Positions 39,873 to 50,974 are shown, counted from the stretch's first letter. The stretch: 64,000 nucleotides of DNA from Lewinellaceae bacterium (GCA_016712415.1 JADJRC010000022.1:21248-85247), one strand, 5' to 3'. Made by a program: numbers and translations. Notes: generated by a model from the sequence alone, not told the origin.

Positions 39873-40203
39873 ATTTCAGTTTTGTCAGCCAGTCGGCGAT
39901 TTTGTTCATATCTGCCTTGGCTACCTTCTGGGCCAGCATCGGTACATAACCGGGCCAGTTCGAGGGTTCGGGCTTGGCCACCAGCTGGGCGATGCGTTTG
40001 GCGGAATATTTCTTTGCTGCGATATCCGTCCACATCGGTCCGACCAGTTTGCGGTTCATGGCATGGCAAGCGGCGCAACCGTATTTATCAAGCAGCGTCT
40101 GGACCTCTGCGGGAATGTCGGGGCCGGTTGTTTGAGGCGGTGCAGCGGGTTTAAAAGCCGTCAGCAGGAGCAACAGCGGTAAGAGCGCGAGGATTTTATT
40201 CAT
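39871..40203 (-). CDS. Small monohaem cytochrome c
   Basis: 110 residues from ATG 40203 (MNKILALLPLLLLL); a longer frame to 40254 adds a poorly hydrophobic extension. A signal peptide (to about residue 20) precedes a compact cytochrome c domain: haem site CAACH at 43-47 (YGCAACHAMN), the conserved GPMWTDIAAKY-like segment, and the probable axial Met in YVPML at about 89. It resembles cytochrome c551/552, a periplasmic electron carrier. Monocistronic; convergent with crtB. Confidence 0.9.
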   Translation of the reverse strand: MNKILALLPLLLLLTAFKPAAPPQTTGPDIPAEVQTLLDKYGCAACHAMNRKLVGPMWTDIAAKKYSAKRIAQLVAKPEPSNWPGYVPMLAQKVAKADMNKIADWLTKLK

Positions 40204-40313
40204 GTAAGCGAAATAGTTAAAACGGCATGATTGCAGAACAAAAGTGGGGGGCACGGCTGCAACATTCCTTATTTGTTTTTTTCTTTTTCAATTCTTTAAC
40301 AGGAAAACCGGCA

Positions 40314-43300
40314 TTATTCCTTCTTTCTGCCCGCTTTTACCCGGTTGACAAAAGCGTCGGCCAGTGAAGGGTTCGCAGGCACGATCTCGTACGTTTCGCC
40401 GTCGGGCATTTTGATCTGGGTTTCTTTCGATTTCAACCCTACCATCGCATCGTTGAAGCGGGTGCTGCTCGACACAACGTTCATCGCGCCCGCCTGATAC
40501 CCGAAAAAGTACCACAGGTCGGCTGAAGGTTTGATGTAGATATAGAAACGGTCGTCCTCGTTGCCGGGCATTTTGTATTCCACGTACACCGTCAGGGTTT
40601 TGCCGAACGGCTCGCCGTTGATGGCCACCACCGGGTTCTTGTCTTCCAGACTCAGGAAAGACTGGTATTCATCGTTCCAGATGACCGGGTGCCTGCCCAA
40701 TACAAACAGGTACTTGTTATCCTTTTTCGGCAGCACGACCAGGTTGTTCTGCAGGTTGGCCATGGCCTCCTGACGGTCTTTTTCATCGCTGATCAGTTCG
40801 CTGACAGCCGGTTGGTAAAAGGTCGGATTGGTGTTGTAAATGGCAGGCTGGGCGTCGAAACTTGAAGCCCGGATATCGTTGACCATGATATCGATCAGCG
40901 ATTTGGGAATCGTCATTTCGATGCCGCTCATAAACTCGCCGGTGACGGTGTGAAACACCGAGTCGGGCTTGTTGTAATCGGATTTTACCCGACCGGCGGC
41001 GGTCACTTTCATATACTTCAGGCCGGACCCGATATTGAGCAAGCCCTCGCCCTGAACCGTACCCACACGGTTGTCGAACGTCATTTTGGGGCCGCGCATG
41101 GTAATGCCGGCCACCTTGGAGGAGTCGCCGTAGGTGAACCGGTCGTTTTTGGCGTCGTACTTGAACACCCCCGTACAGTTCAGAATGGCCCTGTCGACAC
41201 GCGCATAAGCGGGCAACAGGATGCGCGGATACATTTCGCCAAACTCTCTGGAAAGGTAAAAGCCGGTAACGAGCGGGTCGCCCTCTTCGTTTTTGGCATT
41301 GACGATCCGGATGATGGGGTCGGTGCGGTCTACCTCTGAATAGATACTGAACCAGTGCTTGTTGGGCAGTTTATCGGCTTCTATTTTGGCATAACCCTCG
41401 AAGCGCAGGTTGCGCTGATTGGCTTTCAGAATTATTTTCCCTTTAAACAGGGTGCGGACGTCCATGTGGAAGCTGTCTTCAGGCGCAATATCGCCGCTGG
41501 CAGAGGTGAGTACGTTTTTGGTCGACATGGTGCCGCCGCCCCGCCGCTCGCCGATGATATTGTTGAAAAACACTTCCTGGTTGTAACCGAATATATTGTA
41601 CTCGTAAAAGCCGGTGGCTTTGTAGAGTTTTTTGCCCAAAATGTCCACAGTAGCCCGGTTAATCGTGTGGTACTTGTTCACTGTGTCGGCTACAATGCGC
41701 GCATTTTCCAGTTGCTTCATTTTTCCGCCCGGCTCGATGATGATGTCGGTTGTATCCGGGTAAACATACGCGTCGGCGGATTTGATGACTTTAACCCCGC
41801 CGATGTTCAGGTAGTTGGTTTTCATGTCGTAAAACGCCGTCTGGCCGGTAAACGACAGGGTATCCTGGTCCGGAGCGATCGAAACGAAGTTGCCCGGCTT
41901 GTTGGGGTCCGATTCGAATTCAATGGTCTTTTTACGCATGTCCCAGGTGAACTCGTTCATCGAGGTGCGGTACTGGTCGAGGGGAAGGGTGGTGTTGGCG
42001 CTTTCGGAGTTGGCTTTAAAGGCGCCGTTCTGGGCATCGAAATCGAGTTCGCCGTCGATGTTCCTGGAGTCGAAAGCAATACCGGTTCCGTCCAGCGACT
42101 TGATCTCCAGGTCTGCCGTATCGGCGCTGGCCTGGAAGGGGCCGTAGGAGATCAGTTTGGATGTCAGTTTGCCCTCCGTCCATTCAAATACGCCGCGACC
42201 TTTCAAGCCGGAGGGGGTCAGAATAAGCGTTCCCTTGTGCGAATACCCGGCGGCTTTGAACAGCTCAAAGTTTTTTGCCATACTCTCCACATACATGGAG
42301 TCTTTGAACGGCAGCCAGTTCACCGAAACGTTTTCACCCTTGGCCTGGGGTACCTTTACGGCGCCTTTCCGGTCTTCTTCCATGAAGAACTTTTTGGCGG
42401 TACCTGTCGTCTGCCGGGGACGGAAAACAAGGTCTTCCGATTCGATATCGGCAGTGAGGTATTCGAGTTTTCCTTTTCCGAGGAAGCCTTTGTTGCTGAG
42501 GTCGAGTTCGCCCGTGTAGTTGCCTTTTTTGGAATAGGTGGGGTAGCCTGCCGGCGGAGTTTTGTGCACGAAACCGAAAGATTTATCTTCATCGCGCACG
42601 ACGATGGTTTCCTTGAAGGGTTCGAAAATAGTGGCGGGATACATTTCCCCCTGAACTTCAGTTGATCTTTGGTGTAGCTGTCCAGACCATTGAAGGAGAA
42701 GGGGTCAAGTTTGAAATAAAAGGAATCGCGGGTGTACACGCCTTTCTGAATAAAAGGCGCGTCATAGAATACGAAGGAGTGTTTTTTTGCCTGCAGCGAG
42801 GGGAACATGGCCAGGTCTTCCTTACCCGATTTGTTGTTCGGAGCATCCACCAGCAATACGCCTGAAACAAGTTCTACGGTCGAGTTCATGGCATTGGCGA
42901 TCGGCTGACCGTTTTTATCCAGTTCACCTGTCGGAAGGTAAAAGTCCATGTGCCTGACGGAGTCAAAACCCACCTGGAATTTTTCGTAATCGAACATCAT
43001 GTCGGTGCCCTCAAACAAAACCAGACCGGCGAACAAGCGGCCGCCGAAGCGCATGTCGCGGTTTTTCAGCAGGGTAAACTGATTGCTTTTCGGCACCAGC
43101 GCCACCTTTTGGCGGCTGCTGAGTTCGATTTTATTGACGTCGTGCACGAGGGTTTCTTTGGTTTTCAGGTTGAGCTGTGCGTTGGCCGTCGAACTTTTGG
43201 ACTCAATGTTGATACCGTCGTAGTCGCGTTTGCCCTGACTGGCCAAAGCGTAGTGGATGAGTTTGTCGCGCAGTTCGATCTCATGCCGGTCAAAGTAATA

Positions 43301-44866
43301 ATTGATAAAGCCGTCCCTTACCATTTCAGCCAGCAGGGTCTGGATACTGGAGTAGTCGAACTTGGGGTTCATGCGCTGTGCGAAAGTGTTGTCCGACACA
43401 ATCCGGCCGTTGTCTTCCTTGTCCTGGTCGCTTTCCAGCCAGGTCACATACAGGGTTGAAATAGGGTTCTGACTGGCGATATACTGCATCCGGTTGTACA
43501 CACCCATGTCAAAGTGGTTGCTGCTTTCGAACGAAACCTTTTGTTCCACGCCTTTTGCGGTACCTGCCCGTGCGCCGATCTCAAGCGAGTCCTGGTTGAG
43601 GTGCCACGCGATGCGGTCGGTATTGAGGTTCATGTTGTAAAACGACGAGAAAAAAGGATTGCGCTCCGAACCTTTGTCGCCGCGGGTAAGGCTGATCACC
43701 TGCGTCGGGATATCAAGGCGAAAGTCGGCTGCCGGGTGGAAAAGGCTGTCCTGTTCCATGTACAACTTGGCGTTTACCCCTTCGGCTACGATGTTTTGTT
43801 CCCGTTTGATGATGAAGAGCGGCCCGGTGCCGTAGAAGGCCTTCTGGCGTTTTTTATTGTACACGGTCACCTGAGCCGGCTCGTTGCCCGAACCGTAGCC
43901 GTAGAGCGAACTGCCGGAAAGCCTGAAGCCACCGAGGTATTCAATGCCTTCGCCGATCTTGGTGATCTTCAACTGCTTGTCGAAAGATTCAAAACGCGGG
44001 TACTGGGAAGAGCCCTTGCTGTCTACCACAATATTGTGTTCGAGTCTTCCGACTACCTTCCTGCCGGGGAAATAGAGCGGGTAGTAGAGGTAGGCGGTGT
44101 CGCACTGAAACAAGGGTTTGACCGCCTCTACCTTGTAATTGGTAAGTTCGGCGTAGACCGTGGAATCAAGACCCGTTTCGCCCCATGAAACCCTGCCGCC
44201 CTGGCCGCGCCAGGTATTCTCATAAGGCAGGTAAATGCCCGTCGTTCCGGTCACGGCGATCGAGTCCTGCTTGCGCACACCGATGAGGTCGGTTTTTTCG
44301 CAGCGCAGCTGGGGTTGGTTATTGATAAACTCGAAGGCGAATTTGCCGCCCTTTACACGCCAGGTCACGGAACCGCCCTCTCCCGTTTTCAGGGCGCGGT
44401 GCTCCAGAAAGTCTACCGAGAATTCGAGAAACTGCCGGATCGGTTTGGTACGCCCCTTGTCGATGCTGCTGATAGATTGCTCGGCAAGCCCGTGCCACCG
44501 GCTGAACAGCGCGGTGTCGGGGTCGCTTTTGGCCGCAGAAACGGCGTTGATATAGTCCTTGAAATAGGGAAAGGCCGACAACTTCTGTTCGGCCAGCATA
44601 TTCGACACTTTGACAATACGCTGGACGTCGGGCTCGGTAAACTGGCCGGCCTTGTATTTTTTCTTGAATACGGAAAACGCCTCCTCCATGTCCGGGCGCT
44701 TGGAGGCGGTCATGAACTCGCCCAACTTGTCCACAAACTCGTTGGGGTTGTCGGGAAACTTTGAAGTGCCGGGCGCCTGTGCCGACGAGGCAGCGGGCAA
44801 CAAACAAGCGGCAAGGAAGAAGGTGCAAAACCGAAGGATAAGGCTGGAATACAAATGTTTCATCAT
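40314..44866 (-). CDS. Very large secreted protein of unknown function, 1517 aa (one frame break)
   Basis: Start at ATG 44866 (MMKHLYSSLILRF), with a signal peptide ending ACLLPAASSAQ. As written the chain breaks at the GGGGG run near 42646. One extra G joins DQLKFRG to MYPATIFEP and gives 1517 residues with no other interruption. No known domain is recognised. Sequence is rich in beta-strand-like, aromatic-alternating segments and repeated phrases such as FEGTDMMFDYEKFQVGFDSV and YGYGSGNEPAQVTVYNKKRQ. The closest impression is an extended beta-solenoid or LptD/OstA-like periplasmic repeat, which I cannot confirm. No sorting domain is visible, so it may be periplasmic or surface-associated by another route. 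It ends with a basic tail (NRVKAGRKKE). Monocistronic. Confidence 0.7.
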
Positions 44867-44983
44867 CGAAACAACAAAATTATGGATGGGAAAAAACAAA
44901 AAATATAAACGCATCTGGATTGGGGTTCGCGCGTTTTGGTGATCTTTTAACGCCAAAATCAGGGAAATGGTGTTGGGATATTG

Positions 44984-45030
44984 TCATCATTCATCATTCA
45001 TCATTCTCCATTCATCATTCATCATTCTCC
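44984..45030. repeat. Simple TCATCATTC-type repeat at the prmA 3' end
   Basis: Imperfect tandem copies of TCATCATTC and a TCATTCTCCA variant. The repeat encodes the last residues of the prmA frame on the minus strand (WRMMNDEWRMMNDE). A related repeat, TCATTCC, occurs at 49986-50028 behind the TonB receptor gene. Confidence 0.85.
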
Positions 45031-45844
45031 AAAACGCTATACAAAGCCAATTCCCCTTTTCCGTCCTGTTCCTTTTTTCAAATCCGGCTGCGGCGGCATT
45101 TTCCGAGACAATTGGTTCGTCCTGATGGAGAATGCCGGAGACCAGCAGCCAGCCGCCGGGACGGAGCATGCCATAAAGGGCGGGCAGGGAGTCGAGTATC
45201 ACGTTGCGGTTGATATTGGCCAGAATACCGTCGAAATCGCGACCCTGCACATCAGCCAGTGTGCCGCAGCGGACCGTGACGTTGGATACGCCGTTTGCCG
45301 TACAGTTTTCTGCGGTATTGCGGCGCGATTCCTCTTCAATATCCACGGCTTCCACTTCGGCGGCGCCGAGTTTGGCGGCCAGAATAGCCAATACGCCCGT
45401 TCCGCAACCGTAGTCGAGCACTTTGGCGCCCTGAAGCGGGAGGTGTTCCATGGCGGCAATGCACTGCCAGGTGGTTTCGTGGTGGCCGGTACCGAAGGCC
45501 ATCTTGGGGTTGATAAGCAGTTCATGTTCCACACCCTGTGCCGGTTCGTGGAAATCGGCGCGTACGGCGCAGAAACTGCCGACAATCACCGGCGGGAAAT
45601 TGCTCTCCCAGATTTTGTTCCAGTTCTGGCCGGGGATAAAGGTTTTTTCCCAGGTAAACTCAAACTGTTGCTGTAGACCGGCCAGTTGCACCTCCGTTTG
45701 GTCCTGCGCCGCATGAGCAGGCAAATAGGCATTCACACCATCTTCCGATTCCTCGAAGGTATCGAAAGGCTCGTCGGCGAGGTAAGCCACGAGCATGTCG
45801 GCGGTTTCAGGGTTGGCGCGCAGGATATATTTCCAGTAATCCAA
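44987..45844 (-). CDS. prmA: Ribosomal protein L11 methyltransferase
   Basis: About 285 residues from TTG 45844 (LDYWKYILRANPE). A longer frame to 46015 would overlap the divergent gene and adds unrelated sequence. PrmA signatures are GQNWNKIWESNFPPV, NPKMAFGTGHHETTWQC, motif I VLDYGCGTGVLAILAAKLGA, and VTVRCGTLADV, with ILANINRNVILD as the N-P-F/Y-like active loop. It methylates ribosomal protein L11 using S-adenosylmethionine, in the cytoplasm. The last dozen residues are read from a simple repeat and are not part of the enzyme. Confidence 0.9.
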   Translation of the reverse strand: MDYWKYILRANPETADMLVAYLADEPFDTFEESEDGVNAYLPAHAAQDQTEVQLAGLQQQFEFTWEKTFIPGQNWNKIWESNFPPVIVGSFCAVRADFHEPAQGVEHELLINPKMAFGTGHHETTWQCIAAMEHLPLQGAKVLDYGCGTGVLAILAAKLGAAEVEAVDIEEESRRNTAENCTANGVSNVTVRCGTLADVQGRDFDGILANINRNVILDSLPALYGMLRPGGWLLVSGILHQDEPIVSENAAAAGFEKRNRTEKGNWLCIAFWRMMNDEWRMMNDE

Positions 45845-45917
45845 GGAATGAATGGATAGGTGAATGAAGAAATGAAGGTTGGATGCTGTTACTTTTGACC
45901 GCAAAATACATATTTTG

Positions 45918-47411
45918 ATGTACATGGATAAAACCGGGATAAGGGTGGCGGGACACGCCGTGTTTGCGGTGCTCTGTATCATGGCTTTGTGGTGCTGGCA
46001 GGAGCGCACGCTCATCCTGGACGCGGCGTTTCAAAGTTATCTGTTTATCGCCACGGGCAGACCGGCAATCATGGTGGAGCGATTCGGTGCGGCAATGGTG
46101 CAGTTGCTGCCGCTCGCAGGCGTATGGACGGGCGCGCCCTTGCAGGTCGTGCTGATGCTTTATTCGGTATCTATCGTGCTGTTTCACTGGGTGTTATTCA
46201 GCATTTGCCTGCATGGACTGAAGGACGGGAAGGCCGCGCTGGCTATCCTGTTGTTCAATGTGCTGTTCGTCAGCGATTCATTTTTCTGGATGCAAAATGA
46301 ACTGCTCCAGGCCATCTCGCTGATGTTCGTCTTGTGGAGTATTTGGCTCAAGGGTGTAGGCAAAAGGCGTTTTACTGCCCGGGAGTATGTGTGGATCGCG
46401 GTGTTGTCGGTCACGGTCATTTACTACCATCCGCTGGTGTTTTTTCCACTGGCATTCTGCTGGCTCCGCCTTTGGCTAACCGCAACGACGAATGACAACA
46501 ATGACGCAATATCGACCCCGCTCCTCGCCCTCGCGTCGTTTTTCGCCCTCGTTTTCTCCTCGAAATATATATTCCGGCAGCCCAATTTTTACGACAGGGG
46601 CATGACGGGGCAGTATGTGCGCGAGTTCAACCTGTCGCCGCAGCGCCTGCTTCATTCGCAAAGCCTGCGCGATTTTACGGCGCACCTCGACGACAACCTA
46701 GTCCTGTTGATCCCGCTTCTGGTACTGGTCACGGTTTTTTACCTGGCAAAAAAACGCTATTGGCTGGCCGCCCTGACGCCGGCATTTGTGCTGCTGTACT
46801 GTCTGCTCATCATGCAGCGCTTCCTCGACGACGACCGCTGGTACATCCAGGAGAGCCATTACCAGGCGCTGGCGGTATTTTTGATCGTGCCCCTGGTGTG
46901 GGATATACTGCCGGGTATTTTTCCCGGTCTGATGCACAAGTGGTCTGATAACTTCAAGTCATCCGGCCACTACCCGGGCCTGCAACGCTGGATACCCGTT
47001 TTATTCCTGATCCTGCTGTTCATCCGGATCGGCGGCATCTGGTCAACCGGCCACAACTATACTGCACGGCTGGCATACGTACATGGTCTGCTCGACAAAG
47101 CAAAGGGTATGGATGGCCGCAAGCTTGTCGTCGACGAAAAAGAAACCAACCTCAAGACGCTGATGATGTATTGGGGTCTGCCCTTCGAGATATGGCAAAT
47201 GTCGGCACTCGAATCGCCCGATTCGGTGCGGGTACTGGCCATCAGTGCGAATCCGGACAGTCTGGCCGGGCGCCTTGCACCTGATAGTATGGTGACTTTT
47301 TTAATGATACCGCCGGTGGCGTTCAGGGATATGCCGGGAGGGTACTACCGGATGAGAGATACCGCGCCTTACCGGGTAGTGAAATCGGAGCGTCAGGCGC
47401 CCGTTCGATGA
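45918..47411 (+). CDS. Polytopic membrane protein (GT-C-like)
   Basis: 497 residues from ATG 45918 (MYMDKTGIRV), or 495 from 45924. About 10-11 hydrophobic segments are followed by a soluble C-terminal part (about residues 395-497). Features include the loop WMQNELLQAISLMFVLW, a short Asn/Asp-rich loop (TTNDNNDAIS) and RFLDDDRWYIQESHYQ. The layout resembles GT-C glycosyltransferases such as the PMT/YfhO types, but the family acidic motif is not evident, so I do not assign an activity. A TACTTTTG box at 45890-45897 may be its -7 element. Divergent from prmA. Confidence 0.65.
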   Translation: MYMDKTGIRVAGHAVFAVLCIMALWCWQERTLILDAAFQSYLFIATGRPAIMVERFGAAMVQLLPLAGVWTGAPLQVVLMLYSVSIVLFHWVLFSICLHGLKDGKAALAILLFNVLFVSDSFFWMQNELLQAISLMFVLWSIWLKGVGKRRFTAREYVWIAVLSVTVIYYHPLVFFPLAFCWLRLWLTATTNDNNDAISTPLLALASFFALVFSSKYIFRQPNFYDRGMTGQYVREFNLSPQRLLHSQSLRDFTAHLDDNLVLLIPLLVLVTVFYLAKKRYWLAALTPAFVLLYCLLIMQRFLDDDRWYIQESHYQALAVFLIVPLVWDILPGIFPGLMHKWSDNFKSSGHYPGLQRWIPVLFLILLFIRIGGIWSTGHNYTARLAYVHGLLDKAKGMDGRKLVVDEKETNLKTLMMYWGLPFEIWQMSALESPDSVRVLAISANPDSLAGRLAPDSMVTFLMIPPVAFRDMPGGYYRMRDTAPYRVVKSERQAPVR

Positions 47412-47669
47412 ACAATTCCACCCTTTCGTTGAAAATCGCCGGCATCCCGAAAATTTGGTTTCCCCCTGTTCGTTATGTCATTTTCCAAATAAACGCCAAT
47501 TGTGGAGAGCGGTTTCTTCCATGAAGCGGCGAATCGAATCGAGGCGGATATTCATTTTGTCGAATTATGTTTCAAGCAGGCGTATTAACCAAGATGTTTG
47601 CAGAACAAAATTTCCTTTACCCTGTTCCCCAACCCGAATCTGACCCAAATCGTTACTGAACAAACACAC

Positions 47670-49985
47670 ATGAAAAACATCTTCCTCCTTTTCTTCCTGG
47701 CCGGCACTTTTTGCCTGTCGGCCCAGAACACCGCAACGGTAACCGGCACCCTGCGCGACGCCGCCAACGGCGAAACCCTGATCGGTGCGACGGTGGAGGC
47801 CGTCGGACTCGGCAAAGGTAACGTGAGCAACGAATACGGCTTCTATTCCCTCAGCCTGCCGCAAGGCAGTGATTCGGTAACCCTGCGCTTCAGTTATATC
47901 GGTTTTGAAACGTCATTCAGGAAGGTCAAACCCGAGGGGCGGATCAAACTGGACGTCTCGCTCCGCACCGCCGACGCCCTGCTCGAAGAAGTGGTGATCA
48001 AAGCCAATTCGCTGGAAGAGAAGATGAAAAGCACGGAGATGTCGGTGACGACCATCAGCACCAAGGAAGCAAAACTGCTGCCGGCCCTGTTCGGCGAGGT
48101 CGATATTATCAAGATACTGCAACTCAAACCGGGCATCACAGCAGGCTCGGAAGGCACTACGGGCATTTTTGTCCGCGGCGGCGGTTCCGACCAGAACCTG
48201 ATCGTGCTCGACGAGGCTGTGGTGTACAACGCCAACCACCTGTTCGGCTTTTTCAGCACCTTTAATTCCGATGCCGTGAAGGATGTCAAGGTCTATAAAG
48301 GCGGGTTCCCGGCTCAATACGGGGGCCGCCTGTCGTCGGTGATCGACGTGCGGATGAAGGAGGGCAACAACCAGCAATTCAGCGGTGCGGGTGGTTTGGG
48401 GCTCATCGCCAGCCGCCTGACGCTCGAAGGGCCGATCCAGAAGGATAAATCGTCGTTCATCGTGAGCGGCAGGCGCACCTACGCCGACCTGATCACCCGC
48501 GGCATCAATAACGCCAATGCGGGTAAACCCGATTATGACCCCATCCCCGATTACTATTTCTACGACCTCAATACAAAAGTGAATTTCACCTTGTCAGAAA
48601 AAGACCGGCTGTACCTGAGCGGTTACTTCGGCCGCGATGTGTTTACATTCAAGGACGAAACCTTTGATTTCAAGTTCGACTGGGGCAATACTACCGGCAC
48701 TGCGCGCTGGAACCACGTATTCGGCCCAAAACTTTTTTCCAATACTACCATTACGTTTTCCGATTACCGCTACCGCATCCAAAACCAACTGCAGGGCTTC
48801 TACTTCAACCTCGGCTCTAATGTCAAGGATGCCAACCTGAAGGTGGATTTTTATTACCAGCCCTCCAACAAGCACACTGTGCGCTTTGGCGGAAATGCCA
48901 CCTACCACGACTTTGTCGTCGGTCGCCTGAAAGCGGGCAGCGACGACGGCGAGGTGAGTTTCGAGGCGGGCCAAAAATTCGACGGCACGGAATTCGGCCT
49001 GTATGCCAACGACGAATGGGCCGTTACCGACCGGTTCAAACTCAGTTACGGCGGTCGTTTTTCGGCCTGGCGAAACAACCCTGCGACCTATTTTAATTTT
49101 GAGCCCCGCGTGGCCGCCAATTTTGCCGTGACCGATAAATGGTCGTTAAAAGGCTCCTACACGCGTATGAACCAATACGTGCACCTGCTCGCCAGCAGCG
49201 GACTGTCGTTGCCCACCGATATCTGGTACCCGAGTACGGAAGGGGTGAAGCCGGAGGTGAGCGACCAGGTGGCGCTGGGTACCTCGTATCTCATTGGCGG
49301 AAAAGTACTCGTCACCTGGGAAGCGTGGTACAAGTGGCTGCAGAACCAACTGGACTTCAAGGACGGCGCCGAACTGTTCGGCAACGACGCGCTCGAAGGC
49401 GAACTGACCACTGGCCGGGGCTATGCTTTCAGTCCCTTTGAAATCGAGATCGAGAAAAAAGACGGCAAACTCACCGGCTGGATCGGCTATACGCTGGCCT
49501 GGACCCGGCGCGGCAATTTCCCCGACATCAACGGCGGCGCCAACTTCCCCCCGCGCTTTGATACGCGGCACAACCTGAGTGTTGTTGCGCTGTGGGAACT
49601 CAGCCGCCGCTTGTCGGTCACCGCAACCTGGGTGTACACCTCCGGCTACACGGCCTGGCTGCCGGGCGGACGATTCAGTTTTCAGGATATTCCAGGCGGG
49701 CAATTGCAGCCCTTGGTACCCATCTACGGCGACCGCAATACCTACCGCTATCCGGCGTACATGCGTGCCGACCTGGGGGTAGTATGGAAATGGTGGGGCC
49801 GCCATACCGAAAACGACCTGACCCTGAGCATCTACAACGTAACCGACCGCCGCAACCCCTACTTTATCTATATCGACTTCGACTCGGTGGAAACACCCGT
49901 CGGCGACGCACCCACACGCATTTACGCCAAACAAGTGTCGCTCTTCCCTATCCTGCCGAGTATTACGTGGAATTTTAAATTTTAA
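47670..49985 (+). CDS. TonB-dependent outer-membrane receptor with carboxypeptidase-regulatory-like domain
   Basis: 771 residues from ATG 47670 (MKNIFLLFFLAGTFCLSAQ, a signal peptide). Order: CarboxypepD_reg-like domain (about residues 23-105, VTGTLRDAANGETLIGATV, GFYSLSLPQG), a plug with EVDIIKILQLKPGITAGSEG, FVRGGGSDQNLIVLDEA and DVKVYKGGFPAQYGGRLSSV, then a 22-strand barrel ending with WNFKF, the aromatic terminal residue typical of outer-membrane barrels. Imports a substrate through TonB energy. The DUF4249 lipoprotein gene follows 63 bases later, as in many Bacteroidota pairs, but it is not a SusCD pair. Ligand unknown. Confidence 0.92.
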   Translation: MKNIFLLFFLAGTFCLSAQNTATVTGTLRDAANGETLIGATVEAVGLGKGNVSNEYGFYSLSLPQGSDSVTLRFSYIGFETSFRKVKPEGRIKLDVSLRTADALLEEVVIKANSLEEKMKSTEMSVTTISTKEAKLLPALFGEVDIIKILQLKPGITAGSEGTTGIFVRGGGSDQNLIVLDEAVVYNANHLFGFFSTFNSDAVKDVKVYKGGFPAQYGGRLSSVIDVRMKEGNNQQFSGAGGLGLIASRLTLEGPIQKDKSSFIVSGRRTYADLITRGINNANAGKPDYDPIPDYYFYDLNTKVNFTLSEKDRLYLSGYFGRDVFTFKDETFDFKFDWGNTTGTARWNHVFGPKLFSNTTITFSDYRYRIQNQLQGFYFNLGSNVKDANLKVDFYYQPSNKHTVRFGGNATYHDFVVGRLKAGSDDGEVSFEAGQKFDGTEFGLYANDEWAVTDRFKLSYGGRFSAWRNNPATYFNFEPRVAANFAVTDKWSLKGSYTRMNQYVHLLASSGLSLPTDIWYPSTEGVKPEVSDQVALGTSYLIGGKVLVTWEAWYKWLQNQLDFKDGAELFGNDALEGELTTGRGYAFSPFEIEIEKKDGKLTGWIGYTLAWTRRGNFPDINGGANFPPRFDTRHNLSVVALWELSRRLSVTATWVYTSGYTAWLPGGRFSFQDIPGGQLQPLVPIYGDRNTYRYPAYMRADLGVVWKWWGRHTENDLTLSIYNVTDRRNPYFIYIDFDSVETPVGDAPTRIYAKQVSLFPILPSITWNFKF

Positions 49986-50028
49986 TCATTCCTCATTCCT
50001 CATTCCTCATTCCTCATTCCTCATCATT
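49986..50028. repeat. Five tandem copies of TCATTCC behind the receptor gene
   Basis: Five 7-base copies (49986-50020) and a degenerate end. It sits between the receptor stop and the lipoprotein start, where copy-number slippage could change spacing. Confidence 0.85.
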
Positions 50029-50048
50029 GACAATAATCCTTGCCAGAT

Positions 50049-50902
50049 ATGAAAACAGCGTTTTAAACTATATCCTTCCTTTTGTGGTCGTGGCATTTAT
50101 TACCGCCTGCAATCTTTCGAAGGAGGTCGACATCAACCTGCCGGAATACGACAGTCAGCCGGTTGTGGAATGTTACCTGGAGCCGGGAAAACCGTTCCGG
50201 CTGCTGCTCACCCGCAGCTATGGTTTTTTTGACCCGTTTGGACTGGACTCCAGTTTTTTTCAAAATGTTTTGTTCCAGGATGCCGTGGTAACCATCAGCT
50301 ACGACGGACAAACGGATACCCTCTACAACAATTTCTCCTTTGACGCCAGTCCGCTGAAAATATTCAATTATACGGGGTTGAATTTTGTGCCGGCCACACC
50401 GGGCGTCAACTATACGCTGAACATCACACTGCCGGACAACGGCGGCAACATAACAGGCAGCACGATCATGCTTCCCCTGATCCCGATTGACAGCGCCGTG
50501 GTGGAATTCAGTCCGGATATCGATACGCTCGCACGGGTACTGACCTACCTGACCGACGACCCGGCAACGCACAACTACTACCGTCGCCTGCTCAATTACA
50601 ATTCGCTCGACAGCGTGCCCGAGCAGGACTTCCTGGCCGACGATCGCATCCTGACCAGTACCAAACTGGCGTTCGGAACGGGGTATGAACTTTCTGTGGG
50701 TGATACGATATACAACACCGTATGCCATATCACCAAAGACTACTACGATTACTACGAGAGTGTGCAACTTGCTATTTTCGGCAATATCAATCCCTTTGCA
50801 CAACCCTCGCCGATCAAGAGTAATGTGCGTGGTTCCGCCAACCCGCTTGGCATATTCACTTGCCTGGTGTACGATCGCGCCACTACCGTGGTGCAGAAGT
50901 AA
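50049..50902 (+). CDS. DUF4249 family lipoprotein (probable one-base loss in signal peptide)
   Basis: About 284 residues. Read as written the frame can only start at TTG 50027 with a poor N-terminus. Starting at ATG 50049 and adding one T in the TTTT run (50061-50064) gives MKTAFLNYILPFVVVAFITAC, an ideal lipoprotein signal, so I infer that start. DUF4249 features: EYDSQPVVECYLEPGKPF, LTRSYGFFDPFG, ISYDGQTDTLYN, YTLNITLPDNG, and a long C-terminal beta-region. These lipoproteins accompany carboxypeptidase-regulatory-like TonB receptors such as the one upstream. Likely a surface ligand-handling partner. Ends at a strong hairpin. Confidence 0.8.
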
Positions 50903-50905
50903 ATG

Positions 50906-50944
50906 AAAAACGCCGCGTTCTGTGGGATAGAACGCGGCATTTTT
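50906..50944 (+). terminator. Bidirectional terminator behind the DUF4249 gene
   Basis: 10-bp GC-rich stem (50912-50921 with 50929-50938) and a 7-base loop, flanked by an A-run and a T-run. Serves the DUF4249 gene on the plus strand and probably the convergent small membrane-protein gene. Confidence 0.8.
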
Positions 50945-50974
50945 CAGTTTTCAAACCGGTATGCAGAGCGGCCT

